Positions 39,128-50,398 of a stretch of 64,000 nucleotides of DNA are shown in pieces. Source of the DNA: Lichtheimia corymbifera B2541. Lineage: Eukaryota; Mucoromycota; Mucoromycetes; Mucorales; Lichtheimiaceae. Numbering within the stretch: position 1 is the stretch's first letter; each line of letters opens with the position of its first letter. The notes beneath the pieces were generated by a model. The model made no database searches. It was not told where the DNA came from and saw only the letters and a program-made list of their open reading frames with translations. The DNA lies in assembly GCA_000697475.1 (NCBI GenBank), contig JNEU01001093.1:1-64000 (forward strand). Reading direction: 5' to 3'. A program made the position numbers and the translations under genes.

Positions 39128-39405
39128 ATGGGTCATAGCAAAGTAGCCATTATTGGGGCAGGCTCGGTTGGGACAGCTTTGGCATATGCCCTGTTAATGC
39201 GAGGTTCAGTGACAGAAATTCTCCTCGTCGATATTAGCACCAGCATCCTCCAGGGCCAAGTCCTTGACCTTGAAGACGCCGCACTTGGTACCAACACTAT
39301 TATCCGCGCAGGCACCTTTAACGAAGCAAGTCAATCCGATGTCATTGTCATTACAGCTGATGCACCCATGAATCCACAGGAATCTGAATTGAAGGTATTG
39401 TAAAG

Positions 39406-39449
<44 letters not shown>

Positions 39450-40170
39450 AGGTTGACGACCAGCTTGTGTTATTTCTTAGTGGGCAAAACGAAACCAGCA
39501 ACTCATGAGCAGCATCCTTTCAGCCTTGCTTCCTATCCAACCGCGTGCAATGATTGTTGTGGGGAGTGATCCAGTGGATGTGTTGACTTGGCAACTGCAA
39601 GAAAAAACAGGGTTACCACGGCATTGTGTATTTGGCGTTGGCGGCAATACGCGTAGTACAGCGCGAGCAAGAGCATGGATTGCAGAAGCATCTGGTGCAC
39701 GCCATCGTGAAGATAAGGCGAGCGTGTATGTGGTGGGCAGTGGTCAACATCCAGTGGTCACATGGCACAGTGCCCATATCAACAATCGATCTGTCAACAC
39801 CATTCCTGAACTAGCCGATCATCGAGCCACGCTTGAACGTATTGTAAATTCCGACAGGGGTAATGAGATTGCTCGTCTCAAGGGAGGTGCATGGTTTGGT
39901 CGGGCGGCCATGCTGTCACGTGTAGTCGAAGCTTGCCTTGTCAAGAACAATGATGATCAATTACCACCACCTGTCTTTGTATTATCTGTCTACGTCGATT
40001 CGCTGAATGCATGCTTATCTATGCCGGTATACCTTACACATCAAGGTGCCCAAGAGCAGGTGCAGCTTAATCTATCATCTGAGGAGGAGAAAGCTCTAAA
40101 GGAAGCTGCAGTAGAGACTACCCGTTTATATGAAACATCCATGATCCCTCCAGCAGAATACCAACAATAA
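39128..40170 (+). CDS. Lactate/malate dehydrogenase-fold protein with altered active site
   Basis: Two exons, 39128-39394 and 39481-40170, 318 residues. The NAD-binding Rossmann motif VAIIGAGSVGTALAYALL and an acid at the end of strand 2 (LLVDIS) are intact, and the whole LDH/MDH fold can be followed to the end (EEKALKEAAVETTRL). However, at the positions of the LDH catalytic residues I read Met81 for Gln102 (specificity), Glu87 for Arg109, Asp119 for Asn140, Ser148 for Asp168 and Gly177 for His195 (GSGQHP where the family has GEHGD). Only the substrate-binding Arg171 equivalent (Arg151) is kept. It may be a pseudoenzyme or have a changed reaction. The alignment is by eye. The intron is a GT microsatellite. 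Confidence 0.8.
39408..39446. repeat. (GT)n microsatellite inside the intron
   Basis: About 19 GT units, taking up nearly half of the 86-bp intron 39395-39480. The exons on both sides join in frame (ESELK to WAKRN). Confidence 0.95.
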
Positions 40171-40288
40171 ATCAGCTCTATTATTGTACATATGGCAAAT
40201 CATTCACACCCTATAATATATAGCATACAGCACTACTTTGATTACTAGCAGGATTATTATTAAAAACATGCTTTTTTGGTATATTTAT

Positions 40289-42326
40289 CTACACATGGGG
40301 TCTCACGCAATGTACAATCGAAATAAGGGGTAATGAATAGTAATAATGCAAACAGGGATTGAGGACATCTAACATGCTGTAGAGTTCCAGGTGATTGCTT
40401 GGGATCGACTGTGTATATGTTTCTTGATCAATAATCCACATTTTCATTACATAGTGGTGTGCTTACCAAATGGGGCACGTTGCATTTCGTAACAACCACT
40501 GCTCGATGCAAAAGGCATGGTACTCGTGCTGACAAGGAAGCCGCATTAAATAAAGCTCTGTCCCATAGATATCCTGGCATATACTGCATTCTGATTCAAT
40601 TACTAGCATACGCAACTTGTTAGAGAATAGAAAACAAGGATGAAACATCAAAAGTTAAATGCTGACCTTCTTTAGCATCTCCATCATCCAATCGTCGTTG
40701 AGGCAAGCGTTCAATATCTGCTGGTGATGCACCATTTTCTGACGGCGATTCCCTTGGAATATGTAATGATACACGTAGTAGTTAGTATAAGAAATAGGAT
40801 AGTATGCTCTTCACTTACCATGATGGATCATTCTGATGCTCTTCGTTAATCATCCTAAGACAACCAACTCAATACATAATGAAGACCAATCGTATCCATC
40901 ATCTTACCGGAGTATGTTTGGAATATCGTATGCTTCTTGAAATCCTCCCCATCCATCTTGTGCATCGTTTTCTGCCCAATCTGCTACCTCTGGATCTTCA
41001 TCTGACACATGGTAACCCCGTGCTTCCCAGTATTCCATATCTGGGTCGTAAAGTGCTGGTTGAGCAAGACCCTCTTGTTCCCAATCCTGTACGGGGTATG
41101 GTTGAGCAAGACCGTCTAGTTCCCAATCCTGTACGGGGTATGGTTGAGCAAGACCCTCTTCCGCCCAATCCTCTTCCTCCGGATCGTAATGTGGTGTATC
41201 GTACACATCTTCTGGCCAATCCTCTTCCTCCGGATCGTAATGTTGTATATCGTATACGTTTTCTGGCCAATCCTCTTCCTCCGGGTCGTAGTAGTGTTCA
41301 GGTTCTTCATGTTCACGTTCCTCGCCTTCATAGCTGATATGGGCATTCTCAAGCAGCTGAGCAAGATCAGTCGTTGTATCTGCATCATCGTTATGGTCGT
41401 CAAAGTATGATGAAGGATCATCAATGTCATGTTCGCTTACGCCAACGCTGTCATCTTCATCGGTATCATCTTCGTTGGTACTCTCACTACATGCATAGTA
41501 AAATCATCATTAGGAGATCACTTTTATGTATACCTTGTGTATGATGTACTTACGAAACAAAACCGGCTGGGTCCATATTGGGGTGATTCTCATCCCCGTC
41601 AGTTCCAACATCCTCCTCAGGTGTAGCATATGAATCAGCATCCGGGAATTCGTCTTCGAAATAATGATCGCTTGTCGGTCCCATCTCTACTCCCCCAAAT
41701 AACATCGGACTATCGCCTTCGTAATATGTATACCACGAGCGTTCTGATGTCGGTTCATCCGTTTCCAATTGCGAAGTAATAATATCCTCCTCCTCTTCTT
41801 CTTCATCGGTACTACCATAGCCTTGATGATCTTCCTCGTGAAACGATGCATAGCCGTCATAGTCTTCGTATGGATTATAATCACCATCGTTGCTGCCATC
41901 ATCTGAGTCACCATCGTAGTTGTTGAAATAAGCACCATCATCGTCATCAGCGCTGTATTGAGTGTCTTGATCATCATCATCGTCTGCAAGTGGGTATGGA
42001 TCAGGGTCAGGATCAGAATTGGCGCCACTGCAAAGCCCAGGATAATCATAAGCATCATATTCAGATTCGATTGTCGAACTACTCTCGGGCCAAGAACCAC
42101 CAACTTCATGATCGACTTGTGGCTGTTGCTGATACCAAACGCCAAAAGAGGAGTCGTTTTGTATAGAATCGATCTATTATTATTTCGTGTCAAAACTCTT
42201 CCTCCATTACGTTCATGAGCTCGGCTTTACCTCTTCAACGAATTCGGATTGACAAATTAGACAAATGGGTTGATGTTCGACAAGGACTTCGGTTTGTTCT
42301 TCGCAGACATGACAAAAGTAAAGCAT
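40289..42326 (-). CDS. RING-H2 E3 ubiquitin ligase with zinc-ribbon head and acidic repeats
   Basis: Exon 1 (start MLYFCHVCEEQTE) encodes a CxxC...CxxC zinc ribbon (CHVC, CLIC) like that of RNF115/RNF126. A long disordered, very acidic middle (Asp/Glu/Tyr/Ser) follows, including tandem repeats at 41058-41300. The C-terminal RING-H2 finger reads CSICQDIYGTELYLMRLPCQ then HEYHAFCIEQWLLRNATCPI; the last Cys codon is split by an intron (TG|gtaagc), so a short final exon is needed. I place its acceptor at 40369 or so and the stop at 40289. Reading through instead stops at 40463 without the last Cys. RNF126-type ligases handle mislocalised and quality-control substrates. The last exon is uncertain. 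Confidence 0.72.
41058..41183 (-). repeat. 42-bp tandem repeat in the RING gene
   Basis: Starts of the shared core at 41058, 41100 and 41142, exactly 42 bp apart, encoding a 14-residue unit around GLAQPYPVQDWE. The third copy diverges at its end. Confidence 0.9.
41165..41300 (-). repeat. 51-bp tandem repeat in the RING gene
   Basis: Cores at 41165, 41216 and 41267, 51 bp apart, encoding a 17-residue unit around HYDPEEEDWPE. Confidence 0.9.
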
Positions 42327-42460
42327 CACGCCAGGAACGGGAAACGGGGTTGAGGGGAAGAAGAGAAGAAAGAAAAGAGGGCGGGTGGGTGCTTTGCCGA
42401 AGCGGCATGACGCATTAATCCACTCTCAGCTGACGACAAGTCCCGGGCTGCAGCAGCCAT

Positions 42461-42516
42461 ACACACACACACACACACACACACACAACACCTCTTTCTT
42501 TCTTTCTTTCTTTCTT
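42461..42516. repeat. (AC)n and (TTTC)n microsatellites in the FIS1 leader
   Basis: About 13 AC units (42461-42487) followed by about 5-6 TTTC units (42494-42516), just before the FIS1 start codon. Confidence 0.9.
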
Positions 42517-42535
42517 TGTTTCCTTCTCTTTTATA

Positions 42536-43229
42536 ATGACTCGCACTGCCATGCCAATGGCTCAAGAAGCTGAACTTCCTCTCACTCCTGCAGAGTTGGA
42601 CGTATGTAATTGCTTTGTAAATGGTGGACACTCCCTCATTAACATATGTTGTCTTTGGGTACCTCCCTCTTTATTTCTGTTTTGACACTACTACATACTA
42701 GGTTCTACGCAAGCAATATCTTAAAGAAGGAGAATATGTTACTATCCAAACCAAGTTCAACTATGCTTGGAGTCTGATTCGCTCGGCTGATAATCGTCAA
42801 GTGCAAGAAGGCATTCAGTTGCTGACAGGTAAAGTGGGATTATGGGGATAATAGGAATGTACTCACCTGATGATATTTATCTTTCCATAGAAATCTATAT
42901 GGATTCACCTGAACGTCGTCGAGAATGTCTCTATTATCTTGCCATCGGCCACTACAAGATTGGTAACCTGTCAGATGCCAAAAAATTCAATAGCGAGTTA
43001 TTGCGACATGAACCCAGAAATGAACAAGCGTTGGATTTGGAAAGGAGGATCGATGAAAAAGTGTCCAAAGGTAAAAGCGTTTATATCATCATGGTCATTG
43101 CCTATTCTCTAATCCACCTATTATGTTATGTATTCATCATCAGAGGGCACCATTGGTCTGGCCATTGTAGGTGGTGTCGTCACGCTTGGAGCTGCCATTC
43201 TTACTGCCATCCTTAAAAAGAAGAATTAG
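42536..43229 (+). CDS. FIS1: Mitochondrial fission 1 protein (FIS1)
   Basis: Four exons giving about 150 residues. Start [20 protein letters not shown]. The TPR-like bundle follows ([40 protein letters not shown]), typical of Fis1. The C-terminus [20 protein letters not shown] plus KKKN is a tail anchor for the mitochondrial (and peroxisomal) outer membrane. Fis1 recruits dynamin-type proteins through adaptors to divide these organelles. Length and architecture match the family. Confidence 0.92.
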
Positions 43230-43570
43230 CCTGTTGTAGTCACACCCTCATGATGATGGAATACCAATACTGCTGTATATCTACGCGAGAATATATATAT
43301 GGGATATGTTTTCACCTCGTCGCATCATTGTTGTTACTGAATGCTGGCAAGCACACAATGGATATGAGGGAGGGGGGAATAGTGATATGGGGTTCATACT
43401 TGGCGATAAGGCTTGGCGATATTCATATAGACAATGTTGCCAATGCCAGTAACTTGGTGACATTACTGATCTAGCACATAACAACATATTGCAGCTATCA
43501 TGCAAGAAAACTCAGCATAGTCCAGCAGTGCGTGTGTGTGAGAGTCTCGCTCGTTTATTTCCCTTTACGT
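43230..43570. other. Intergenic after FIS1
   Basis: 3' flank of FIS1 and 5' leader of the next gene; no coding motif or RNA gene seen. Confidence 0.5.
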
Positions 43571-44173
43571 ATGTCAACCACAGACCAAGACGAAGTATAT
43601 GACTTTTCTAGTGAACTAATCGACCTGCTACGCTTCCAAACTCGGCACCAAAAGCAATTGGAAAATGCAATGGCCAGCGTGAAACAAGATGCCCTTGCGC
43701 TCATTGACCGTTGCAACGCGATCAGCACTCGGCTAAACGACACACACCAAAAGGTCCTTGAAACCGGTGACGCTTGCACACGTACTCAACACAGTATCAA
43801 CGCTTCCCTTCAAAATGATGCTGAAGTCAATACCTTGGATGTTTTGCAAAAGACCTTGTGTCAACGACTTTTGGATATCCTTGATGAATCCCTTGGCAAC
43901 AAGGTCCGAGAGCATCAGCAACAGCAACAACAACATCGTCAGGATATGATCACGCCACCATTACAACAACAAGATGACGACGAAGACATGGATAATGAAC
44001 ATTTTTCTTCTGCTTTATCGCCACCCTTTTCTTCCATAACATCATCCCCGAGAACAGCACCCATGAAAAGGTGATTGAGTGAAATAGGTAGATGTGTTTT
44101 AATGCGTGTTGCTGACTTTTTTTTTCATAGCGATAATGAAGATGAAGATACCACTGAACTAGCACATAGATAA
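43571..44173 (+). CDS. Coiled-coil protein of unknown function
   Basis: Start MSTTDQDEVYDFSSELIDLL. Residues ~10-115 are heptad-like and charged (FQTRHQKQLENAMASVKQ, LLDILDESLGNKVREHQQ), followed by a Gln run and a Ser/Pro/Asp-rich tail. An intron near the end (about 44072-44130) joins APMK to SDNEDEDTTELAHR and extends the product by about 13 residues past the first stop at 44074. The size and helical pattern recall small subunits of tethering or organelle-positioning complexes such as BLOC-1/BORC, but no member is recognised. Confidence 0.6.
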
Positions 44174-44386
44174 TGATCATGTTGTACATATTCGTAGATA
44201 AAATGTTCCTTTTTGAATGCATGTCGTATGATTAAACGAATGTTTTGGGAAAGAGAAAGATGAAACACTATATAAACCATCATGGATGCATAGTAGTAGT
44301 AATAGTAAAGGTAGTAGTATTTTGGGAGGGGCTGGTATACAAAAGAGCGTGTAGATGGATATAGATCAGCAGGAGTAGTAGTATGT

Positions 44387-45331
44387 TCAATACGCGGTTG
44401 TGTTGCTACTGCGTGTGGTGGTAGCAGCAAGGGCGTTCACGGATGTCTTGAAAGAGACCAAGGTGGACACAGTTTGATTGACCAGGGTAGCGAAATTGCG
44501 CATATCTTTACCAGAATCCCAATGCAGCTGCTGCCGTGAGATGACGGCTCGCAAGAGATCAAATAGTACGATGGTTCTCAGTTCAGCTTCTTCAATCCAT
44601 TGTTCACGAGCGGATACGTTAATCTTGTTGTCACATAATATCAAAGCTGGAGGCTTTTGGAGATAAGCGATGCGTTGTTGAGCCAATGAATGCAAATCAG
44701 CAATGGTCAAGAGCTTGGTCTGTGCCAACATGCCAATAAAGCGAATAAAAACTCGGAAGGATCGTCGTCGTTGAGTACATGTGGTGATGGGTGATTTGAT
44801 AAAGTTGTCAAGGTGCCGGATAATGTGTGCAAGTAGTAACCGATGGAAGGTGTCTGCTGTTGTGTTGTCAAAGAGCGTCATTAAATTCGAATGCAAGGCG
44901 GAGAGACAATTGACCACGAGTTGTCCCACGGCGTTACTGGTATCGTCGATGTTTGTATTGTCATAGAGCACATGGTCGAGTATGATGCCGAGTGTTTTGT
45001 ATATTAAAATATCCAAGGATGACCTGCATTGGATAAGGGGAACCCATTCTTGGATCTTGGTTGCAAGTTGATGAGCCACGTCTCGCGTGGCTGTGTCGTG
45101 GCGTTCCACGTGGGCCATAGCAGCATGAATAGAACGATCGAATGTATGCATCCCTTTGATGTTGATGTGGTACTTGTGCAAGATAACTTGGTGTACGACT
45201 GACCGGCATGTGCGTGAGCAGGTGCTCAGGTACCACAGATCAGCAAAGTCAAGATAAGATGCTACTTGTAGCTGTAATTCTAATGGTAGCTCGCTGATGA
45301 AATGTCTTTGTGTATAGTGCATGTTGGGCAT
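44387..45331 (-). CDS. F-box protein
   Basis: Uninterrupted 314-codon frame. Residues ~12-55 form an F-box: ISELPLELQLQVASYLDFAD then LWYLSTCSRTCRSVVHQVIL, the motif that binds SKP1 in SCF ubiquitin ligases. The rest is mostly helical (VQLVVNCLSALHSNLMTLFD-like stretches) without leucine-rich or WD repeats, so the substrate-binding part is unidentified. It ends TRSSNTTAY. Lack of introns is unusual beside its neighbours. Confidence 0.72.
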   Translation of the reverse strand: MPNMHYTQRHFISELPLELQLQVASYLDFADLWYLSTCSRTCRSVVHQVILHKYHINIKGMHTFDRSIHAAMAHVERHDTATRDVAHQLATKIQEWVPLIQCRSSLDILIYKTLGIILDHVLYDNTNIDDTSNAVGQLVVNCLSALHSNLMTLFDNTTADTFHRLLLAHIIRHLDNFIKSPITTCTQRRRSFRVFIRFIGMLAQTKLLTIADLHSLAQQRIAYLQKPPALILCDNKINVSAREQWIEEAELRTIVLFDLLRAVISRQQLHWDSGKDMRNFATLVNQTVSTLVSFKTSVNALAATTTRSSNTTAY

Positions 45332-46639
45332 TGAAAGAGCAAATGGATGAGATGAAATGAAATGTGAGTACTGTGGAGGTGGAGGAGGGAAAGTGTATCA
45401 TGGCGCGTTTCTTTTATGCGACTTGAAGTACTGCATCTGGGAACAAAATCAAAAGTCAAAGCCGAGGGTCCAGAATCCCTAACTCGGATCTTTGCTTGTT
45501 TTAGATCACAAGTTACCCAAATTGGAGATCGTCTTCTCCGTGAGGGGTAGCACCTAAATGCCCCACTGCTTGACAGTTTCATGTACAAAGCCTATTCTAC
45601 ATCTCCGTGTTACAATCGGCCGTGATCCCAATTTCTGTCATGAACAGCGAAATGACATGTAATAATGGTGAGCTGTTATTATCACGCATCCTTATTTTCC
45701 TACTTGGAAAAGACATCAGGCACATCGGTGCTAGAGAAAGAGCACTATGCTGGAAAGAATGACGGATTTGGTAAAACGCGTTTGCATCCATAGAAAACTT
45801 TCGATTCATGCACTGAAACGCTACACAGCAGGGCCGTTCATTGGAAAAGGTAAATACATGGATAGCGCCAAATGTAGGGATCATCATGCTCTTCCTCCTC
45901 AAAAGGCATGAAGCGCCTTCTACATTCCGCTACTCTTTCCGATTGCTGATCACTTTTGGAGGCATTTGTTTCATAGAAAAAAGGAATAATGTCAATGTGC
46001 AACTGATCGATCATCCAACCTTGTATTATGTATCCCCCACCCCTGAATAAAGCTAGTCCTTAGCATTCTCGTCTTCTTGGTCGGATTGCTCACTTGAAAG
46101 TTGAATACATACATATTATATGCCATCGAAGGTAATAGAACGTTTGAACAATGATATCCACACCAGTACCACCACCATCGCTGCCCCCTTGCATGCATTC
46201 CATATGTGCTCAGCAGCATTGTTATAGACTCCTTTGTAAAGGTATCCCTCATATTTTGATATAGTGGGTGGGTTTGTAGTATGTATGTGCGGAGAGAATA
46301 TGGTACGTTGTACATTTATCACAATCTATTTTTTGATTACACACACGCTATAAGAAGGTAATTCCCTTTTCAGGCAGAACTCCCATTGATGTTGGCCTGT
46401 GCATATGATGGATGCAGCAAGTGCATTTGGGTATGCAAGTGTATAGAGTTTATATCAGCCCCGCTTTGATTGGTGGGCCAACCAAAATGGGATTTGCGAT
46501 TGATTGGGCTGTGATTTGAGTCATGCTCATGCTGTGTGTGAATGGGTGTGCCTGAATCAGCCATTATCCGCTTCCAGAAGCATGAAGAAAATCTACACAC
46601 GCTTCTCTTTTACTCCATTTCGTCTTCAATGCTTTCTCA
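45332..46639. other. Intergenic, about 1.3 kb
   Basis: Scattered frames up to ~107 codons on both strands have no motif and mostly poor composition. A short inverted repeat (CCGAG / CTCGG) occurs near 45461-45486. No supported gene. Confidence 0.5.
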
Positions 46640-49600
46640 ATGTCGACTCTTACTTGTCACACTATTGTCGAAGCTCATTCCTCCTCTTCTGGTACCCATC
46701 GACGACCTAATGTTGACCATCACCACCAGCTGCATAAATCGCCACGCCAACAACAACAACAACAGCACTCGTTGCCTATCAATATCAAATGCAGCAAGAA
46801 TCCAGCCCGAACGCCAAGATCACCTGAAGGTGTAGCCGACGACTATTTTGGTCTTCGTGTAGCATCTACTTCATCCGCAGGAGGAGAGAGTGATTACCAA
46901 GTGGTGCTCGAAGATGGAACACTACAAAGACGCACCGTATCATTGACTACAATGGTTACTGGCTCCTACTCGTCAATCATGGACTATTATCAGCGATATA
47001 GCGATCGATCCTTGCTTTCACCATCATCAGCTACTGCTACTCTGGAAAGGTAATAGAATAACAAAGCACTCCCTATTTTCCAATGTCATTGATGATGGAA
47101 TCATTGTTCAGTAGACATGATCATAATGAATCAACACCTCTGCTTGGAGGACAAAGAAAGCGGCTTGACCTTAGCTCAGATGATGACGACGATGACGACG
47201 ATCGCCCTGGCAACACTATCCATCGCAACAACAAGAGGAAGATGAAGATACTATCATGGCGATTGAGTTATGCCCAGAAAAGAGTGATCAAATGCAGCAT
47301 AGCATATCTGCTCGGCTCGCTTTTTACGTTTGTTCCGACATTAAACCAGCTTGTTGGAGGTTCAATGGCAGCAAGTCATTTAGCAGCTACGGTGACCGTA
47401 TTCTTCAATCCTGCAAAGACAATCGGTGGTATGGTGGAAGCAGCAGGCTATGGATGGCTATTTACGGTATGTGCCTTGATCCTATGCGTTATCAGCCTTT
47501 GGGTCAATGATCAGTTGTTGAACGATGGCCAATACCTCCTAAGTTATGGATTGACCTTGGGTGTCTGGATCGGTATCAGCTCCTTCGTCATTGCTTACTT
47601 TAAGGGTCTCATGAACAAACCCAGCACGGGAACAGGTAACTTTATCATTCTCATCGTCATCATCATGATTCTCATTACTCATACGACATTCTACATGCAG
47701 CATCGGCACTTGCCTTCATCATTATCCTATCCACACTTGTCAGAGAGGCTTCTCCGGACCGCAACGATTATAGCTTTATGCTCATTCGCCGTTTATTTGT
47801 GCTTGTGGCTATTGGCACGATCATATCAGTCGCTGTTTGTTTGGTTTTATGGCCTGAGACTGCTACCAAAAAGCTAAAGTATGTATTATGATTACGATAT
47901 ACAACTAGGAATGCTTACTAATCCATCATCTACATAGAGCTGATATCCACAACAACCTCATGTCAAATCGCGTCTTGCTCAAGTTGCTTACAAAGACCTT
48001 TCTCTTGGATGCTGATCTACCAAGTTTTACGGCAAACAAAAAGCTACAAGAAGCGATCAAAGCGCAACGTTCTGGATTTGCAGCCATGAAAAAGTCATTA
48101 TCGGATGCCAAATTGGAATTTCAACTTGTTGATGGATATGATGAGATTGTTGCCAGCCTTCAACGTCTTGAAAGACATGTGGGTGGTCTTCGTAGCAGCT
48201 GTGGACTTCAGTTTGAAGCAATGAGGATGCGGAATCCCGATGATAGCACGACGACGACATCATGGAATGTTACTACGAGTGATCAACGACGTAAATTTGA
48301 GCATGAATTACGCCGGGAGCAAAGTTGGCAGAGCAATAACAACAACAACAACGACAACACCACGACCAACGATGATGACGAAGAGAATGGTGGAGGAGGA
48401 GAATTATTGGAATTCATAAAGACCGTACGTGCACCCATGAAATCATTAGCGTATACATGCAAGCAAACCATTGTTCAACTCCAATCGCAATTTGACACTA
48501 CGGAACATCATCAACGACGCACTCTCTCTTTTCGCCTCTTACGACAAAACCTGACAGTAGCCATGGCACTTTTTGAAGAATCTTTACATCATGCATTGTC
48601 CCATATGTATCGTCGAAGCAACAGCGCTGAACTGCATGTACAGCTTTTGAAAGAGGTCCCGGTCGACAATATCTATTTGGTCTACTTTTTTGTATTTTGT
48701 CTACTCGAATATGCCAAAGAGCTTTCTATTCTTGTGCAATGCGTTGAAAATATCATCGAGCCCACGAATACAACTACCATGAGCAACAACAAGCAATCTT
48801 CTATACGACCCTTGGCCGCTGATACAGATGCACCCTTTGCAATGCCTAACAACCATAACACGCTCAATACCTTGCATACACCTACGCCAAGCACACAACG
48901 ACACAAATTCAGCGTGAGATTATGGGGCTTTTTTTCTTGGTTTCGGCAACATACGGTGCGTTTTGCAGCCAAGAATATGATAACAGCCATTGTCCTTTCA
49001 TCCTTTGCATTCATCCCCCAGACACAACCTTACTTTTACAAATACCGCATGGAGTGGACATTGCTTACAGTAAGTTGTTGTATGGATGGCATCCAACAAT
49101 CAAATGCTCACATTTAATGCTTTAGGTGATGACCTTATTATCTCCAACCGTGGGTGGAACGAATCTTACAGCGGTTTTACGAGTGCTTGCGACAATAGCT
49201 GGATGTGTGGTGGCTGCTATTACCTATACCCTGTTTCCAGCGCAGCCTGTGGTGCTGGCTTTATTGTCATGGATCTATTCGCTACCCAGTTTTTGGATTA
49301 TCTTGTATCACAAGCATGGACGCTTTGGCCAGGTGGCGCTATTGGCATACAACCTTGTGGTACTCTTTTGCTACAACCATCGTGATGACGAGATGATGGA
49401 TTTCGATGTGATGGAGTTAGCGCTAGTACGATGCATCACGGTGTCTTTGGGCGTTGTCTTTGGATTGGTGGTGACAGCATACATTTGGCCTTATTCAGCA
49501 CGCGTTGAACTGAGAAAGGGATTATCGGACTTGCTTATTCGATTATCATGGGTATACAAGCATCTATCAATGACGCAAGACCAACGTGAGATGCTTCATC

Positions 49601-50181
49601 ATCAAACGGAGTGTCAGCAATCCCTCGTCCACTTGCGGGATCTCTTAGTACACGCACCAAGCGAGCCAAGATTAAAGGGAACCTTTCCTGCAGCTGCCTA
49701 TGATACCCTGCTCACAACATGCCAAAATATTATGGACAAGTTTGTTTCGCTTGGCATTGTCGTAGGCAAAAGAGAAACCCAGATTCATCTGGTACTTTTG
49801 GAAGCTAGCACCGAATACAAGGAAATGGTCGGCAACTCGCTATTGTATTTTTACGTTCTTGCATCAGCATTACAACTCAAAACACCTTTGCCGCCTTATT
49901 TACCCCCGGCAGAAAGAGCCCGCAAGCAGCTTATGCTCCAATTACAAGATACATCTTTGCATTCGGAAGGACATTACATGATTTACTATGCTTATCTGGT
50001 GCTCATGGAAGACGTGATCCGTGATCTTGATTCGGTAAATGATATAGCGTGTATTCAAGCATGTATGCTATGTGTTACTAATGATCGTTACGTCTAGCTG
50101 GGCAAGGTGATGAAGGACTTGTTTGGAGCACTGATACCAGATAACCAATGGGCAGAATACTTTACAAGGCAAATCGCATAG
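46640..50181 (+). CDS. FUSC/ArAE-type membrane protein (BRE4-like)
   Basis: Start MSTLTCHTIVEAHSSSSGTH; Ser/His/Gln-rich cytosolic head. Two blocks of membrane segments: the first (IKCSIAYLLGSLFTFVPTLN to LVLWPETATKKL) and a second (MITAIVLSSFAFIPQTQPYF, FGLVVTAYIWPYSARVELRK) with a long soluble middle rich in Asn/Thr. This doubled layout with the WPETA and WPYSAR ends is that of fungal FUSC/ArAE_2 proteins such as Bre4, linked to brefeldin A sensitivity. Transport substrate is unknown. The end is AEYFTRQIA after a last intron. About 1,050 residues. Confidence 0.8.
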
Positions 50182-50398
50182 ATACCCCTCTTAGATATAT
50201 CAAATCATCAATGACAATAATAGATACAGTGAATGCATTCAAGCAATTGATTGGTATTTTATAAACGAAGGAAATGCAATGATACGAATGTTGTATGATA
50301 TCTATCTACATATAGCATATATAAGGAGGAGGTGGATGATGACTTGAAATAGTGGGGGTGATGATATAGGTAGTTATTGGGTACTGCTAAATATATAT

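Noticed and set aside
41687..42193. 168-codon Met/Thr/Ile-rich frame in the RING gene
   Set aside because: Shadow of the acidic exon, which reads Asp/Glu/Tyr-rich in the correct frame and links to both neighbouring exons.
45455..45490. tRNA T-arm look-alike (GGGTCCAGAATCCC near a CCGAG/CTCGG pair)
   Set aside because: No matching acceptor, D or anticodon arms at tRNA spacing, and the T-loop consensus TTCGA is absent.
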